NCBI GenBank assembly: GCA_047967505.1
Contig: CM106538.1
Origin: Dipteris shenzhenensis
Taxonomy: Eukaryota; Polypodiophyta; Polypodiopsida; Gleicheniales
Strand: one strand, 5' to 3'
DNA: 64,000 nt
Every line of letters begins with the position of its first letter. Position 1 is the stretch's first letter. Below the pieces are notes generated by a model. The model did no database searches, was not told the origin of the DNA, and saw only the letters and a program-made list of their open reading frames with translations. This document shows positions 61,197-64,000 of the stretch, piece by piece. Position numbers and translations under genes: made by a program.

Positions 61197-62190
61197 GGGT
61201 GTGATTTTTTAGTGAGCTTTTTGTCATGAGCTTTTTTTCAATTTTCATGAATATTGCGAGCTTTTCATTCACCTGAGAGAGAGAGAGGGGGGGGGGTCAT
61301 GGAGTGGGGTGGGTTGAAAGTTTGGGTTGTGGTTGTAGTTAAGAGGAGAGAGGGGGGGGAGGGGAGATAAAGGAAAGAGGGAGGGACGGGCGCATGGGTA
61401 AGGTGGCATGGAGAATGGAGGGGAGGGGAGTTGGAACATATATTCATTATCATAGTGGATAACGTAGAGGGGGAACTTATAAGATATGAAAAGAGGAGTG
61501 CAAGGAGGAGAGAGAGGATGAGGAATGTGAAAGTTATGTTCATCTACTAAATGTAAAGGGGAAGGGAGAGCATGTGGGAAATTTGTTTATTTTCAAAGTA
61601 TATAATTTGACAGATTTGACCTCATATGTGGATTCCTCGTCGAATTCCGGTCATTTTGAGTACCAACATGACCATATTCTGATAAAAATTGGAAAAATGG
61701 TGTTTTTGTCATTTTGGCCAGTTTGGGGCCTGTTTTGAGTCTGCGCTAGACTCAAAACAGGCCCCAAACTGGCCAAAATGACAAAAACACCATTTTTCCA
61801 ATTTTTATCAGAATATGGTCATGTTGGTACTCAAAATGACCGGAATTCAACGAGGAATCCAAATATGAGGTCAAAAGTTTCAAATTATACACTTTTAAAA
61901 TGTACATATCTCCCATAGTTCCTCCCTTCTACTTTGAATATGGACATATCTTCCATAATTTTTTGCCTCCTACTGCCACTCATATCCTCCCCCCCCTTGT
62001 GCATAGTATACACTCTTCCACCCCTCCCACATGCTATGAAAATGAACATATCCTATATTCTCTCCCCCTCTTTCTAACCTCCCCATCTTTCTTATAACAA
62101 AAACATGTATGGATTTCTAAAAAAAGCTCACAAAAACAAAGGAAATGGTAAAAAAGCTCACATTAAAAAGCTCGCCAAAAGATTTCCCCC
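61197..62190. mobile_element. 994-bp foldback element with 9-bp TSD
   Basis: Target GGAATTATG is duplicated at 61188-61196 and 62191-62199. The site is uninterrupted in units 1 and 2. Termini are long inverted repeats with reiterated GTGAGCTTTTT/AAAAAGCTCAC and GCGAGCTTTT. The complementarity continues inwards, so nearly the whole element is one inverted repeat with degenerate outer arms. The centre (61632-61858) is a 111-base arm pair with one mismatch around GCGCT. No transposase. 9-base TSD and long TIRs suit a non-autonomous Mutator-like element. Confidence 0.9.
61632..61858. repeat. Near-perfect central palindrome of the foldback element
   Basis: Arms 61632-61742 and 61748-61858 with a single mismatch (CGTCG against CGTTG) and a 5-base loop. 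Weaker pairing continues to about 61617 and 61873. Inner arms are far more alike than the outer ones. Confidence 0.95.
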
Positions 62191-62805
62191 GGAATTATGC
62201 GACCTTCCACCAGGAAAGAAGCCCATAGCAAAAAAATGGGTATACAAAGTGAAGTACAATCCAGATGGCAGTATTCAGAGATTTAAAGCCAGATTAGTTG
62301 CAAAAGGATTTGCACAACAATATGGTCAAGACTATGATGAGACTTATGCTCCAGTAGCAAAGATGGATTCCATACGGTTCTTGATATCGCGACACTCAAT
62401 AAATGGAATGTGTATCAGCTCGATGTCAAGAATGCATTTCTCAATGGTTACCTAGATGAGGAAGTCTACATGCAATAGCCAGCAGGTTATGTTGAACCAG
62501 GAAAGGAGAATAAGATTTGCCATCTCAAGAAAAGTCTCTATGGCTTAAAGCAAGCACCCAGAAGTTGGTACAACAGAATTGACAAGTATTTTGCTGATCT
62601 GGGATACATGAAGTCTAATGCAGATCATACTCTCTACTACAAAGTTCAAGGAGAAGACATTACTATTGCACTTTTGTACGTAGATGATCTGATTGTGACA
62701 GGAAGTAAGGATAGCTTCATCAGAAAATTAAAACAAGACTTATCTACAGAGTTTGACATGAAGGATCTTGGACTTATGCACTATTGTCTTGGAATTGAGT
62801 TCTAG

Positions 62806-64000
62806 AGAGATTCTTTGAGAATTAATTCATGATGGTGGTGGCTCTCATTAGCTACATTTGTTGTGGCTAAGATTCCACCCAGCTGGTAGTTAATTATCAG
62901 CCACCAAAGTGCCACCACATGGCATCTTCTTCATGATTACTAGCCCCCTGTCTGGGGTGGCACCTAAGATTCCACCGTAGTGGCCTGCAATTAATATGGA
63001 TGGAACCCCAGCAAGCTCCAGCCACTACAGTGGCTCAAAATTTATAATATATATAAGATCTAAGGAATTGGGCATTTTACAATGTTGCTCTGATCCGCCC
63101 ATGCTCTACTACTTTGCTCCACACACTCTGCTACTTTGCTCCACACCCCTCCTCTAGATCTTTTCTACCCCTGCTCTACTTTGCTCCATGCTCCCTCCTC
63201 CAACTCTCATCACTCATCTGCTCCCCTTCTCACCCACTCATCTTCAACATGCTCAATACCACCCCCCCTCGATGCTCTGTGATCCCAATGTTATCTGCCT
63301 TCTCATATAAGGTGATTGTGTTGCACTCACCTGGAGTAGAAATGCTAGCACTAGTGGAGACCCTTCGTTCCCACAGTCGATTCCCCACACATCTACATGT
63401 CACCACCTTAGATGACATGCTCATAGAGGGCCTCTTTATGGATGTGCTATATGGGTTCCCCCTAGATGTCGACGAAGGCCTTAGTATTTTCAGAGCAGAG
63501 TACTCTAGACTTGTTGGGGGGGCCATAATCCGAGTCCTGGCAATGTGCATGGTCTTTGGCCTCTCCATCGTATCCTCCTTTGGCTTCCTAAAACAAGGTA
63601 AACTGGTGGAAAATTGAGTCGTACAAATTCCCCCTTGCTTAGATGAGGCTCTCAGCAATGGCTCGATGTAATCTTCTGGGTTCTCAACGATCTTTTGGCT
63701 CACTGGATGTAATGTTGTGGTCTCTAAGGCATTCATGTAATCTCTTTTTGTTCAATTTGAGGCTCTCAATATGCACAGTTGTTAACTTTTATATTTTGAA
63801 TGGTTATGGCTGCTACCTGTAATCTTTTGGCCTTTAAGGCTCTCAGCAATTGTCGAGTTTTTATAAATGTAAGATCCTCTGTTCAATTTTTACTCAGTAT
63901 AAGTTGATAATTTTTATATAACCTATTATTGGATGTAGAGGTACATTGTAATCTCTTTTTCTTAATTTTCACTCGAGAAATTGTACTTTTGCCCTCATTT
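62806..64000. other. Region C of unit 3 (cut by window end)
   Basis: Matches the first 1.2 kb of region C in the other units. Holds the 167-codon ORF. The foldback of region C would lie just beyond the window. Confidence 0.7.
63114..63617 (+). CDS. Unrecognised 167-codon ORF in region C, unit 3
   Basis: Same start, length and end as 49642-50145 with about a dozen changes. The hydrophobic segment (IIRVLAMCMVFGLSIVSSFG) is kept. A 168-codon reverse ORF covers most of it. Not recognised. See the unit 2 copy for doubts. Confidence 0.25.
   Translation: MLHTLCYFAPHPSSRSFLPLLYFAPCSLLQLSSLICSPSHPLIFNMLNTTPPRCSVIPMLSAFSYKVIVLHSPGVEMLALVETLRSHSRFPTHLHVTTLDDMLIEGLFMDVLYGFPLDVDEGLSIFRAEYSRLVGGAIIRVLAMCMVFGLSIVSSFGFLKQGKLVEN

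Larger units (their letters stand above)
59378..62805 (+). pseudogene. Family A pol, unit 3, with foldback insertion
   Basis: Protease WYIDSGGSSHMTNHQEWF in the 59525-60202 piece, followed by HKRYGH...CEACC and IHTNVW (Asn for Asp at 60182-60184). Ends at TAG (60200), CAG in the other units. The integrase core continues with RSDRGGEY (Gly kept here, Ser in units 1 and 2), TAG at 60461 shared with unit 2, and a one-base deletion near 60630. A 12-base in-frame duplication lies near 61105. RT is split at 61197 by a 994-bp element, resumes at 62200, has the shared frameshift, TAG for Gln near 62476, YVDD at 62677-62688, and ends LGIEF-TAG. Confidence 0.85.
52735..64000 (+). repeat. Tandem unit 3 (cut by window end)
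   Basis: Third head-to-tail copy. Region A has lost about 0.64 kb relative to unit 2 (near 53508, equivalent to 35042-35680). The leader is the longest of the three, and RT holds a foldback element. The window ends inside region C. Confidence 0.85.

Overview
The window is a repeat-dominated, AT-rich stretch of what looks like a land-plant nuclear genome. It carries Ty1/copia LTR retrotransposons in every region, plant-type primer-binding sites complementary to initiator methionine tRNA (TGGTATCAGAGC), nested insertions, MITE and foldback elements, and very many CAG-to-TAG changes of the kind expected from plant non-CG DNA methylation. I see no intact cellular gene, rRNA or tRNA. The species cannot be fixed from the sequence.

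The backbone is three head-to-tail copies of one 11-13 kb unit: unit 1 at 1-32047, unit 2 at 32048-52734, unit 3 from 52735 past the window end. Each unit reads: non-coding region A, one 257-bp LTR, a PBS and long leader, a decayed copia gag and pol cut short inside reverse transcriptase, non-coding region C, and a short region D leading into the next A. Each unit has only one LTR, with a purine-rich tract just upstream and a PBS just downstream. That suggests an LTR-internal-LTR-internal tandem of one large defective element (family 'A'), though a segmental duplication would also fit. Shared lesions (gag TGA and TAG stops, integrase D-to-N, an RT frameshift, loss of RNase H) predate the amplification. 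Units 2 and 3 share further lesions and look closest to each other.

Later insertions distinguish the units. Unit 1 carries a 13.6-kb insertion (2661-16308) bounded by degenerate terminal inverted repeats rich in GCGAGC, with no visible transposase but a 6.7-kb array of palindromic satellite modules (5823-12500) and other hairpins. Unit 1 also has a full-length copia element of a second family, B1 (25498-31029, TSD GTATG). Unit 2 carries a 2.2-kb non-autonomous LTR element with an unrecognised 131-codon ORF (32371-34592, TSD GTAAC), a younger reverse-strand copy B2 (41371-46889, TSD GGTCA) inside family-A gag/pol, a 785-bp LTR-plus-leader duplication, and a 248-bp MITE (52345-52592). Unit 3 carries a 994-bp foldback element with 9-bp TSDs (61197-62190) inside RT.

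No element here appears autonomous. B1 and B2 are the most complete but have stops and frameshifts. The points most worth pursuing are the single-LTR tandem, the giant insertion and its palindromic array, the foldback element, the unknown ORF of the short LTR element, and an exon-like ORF with splice signals present in all three A regions.
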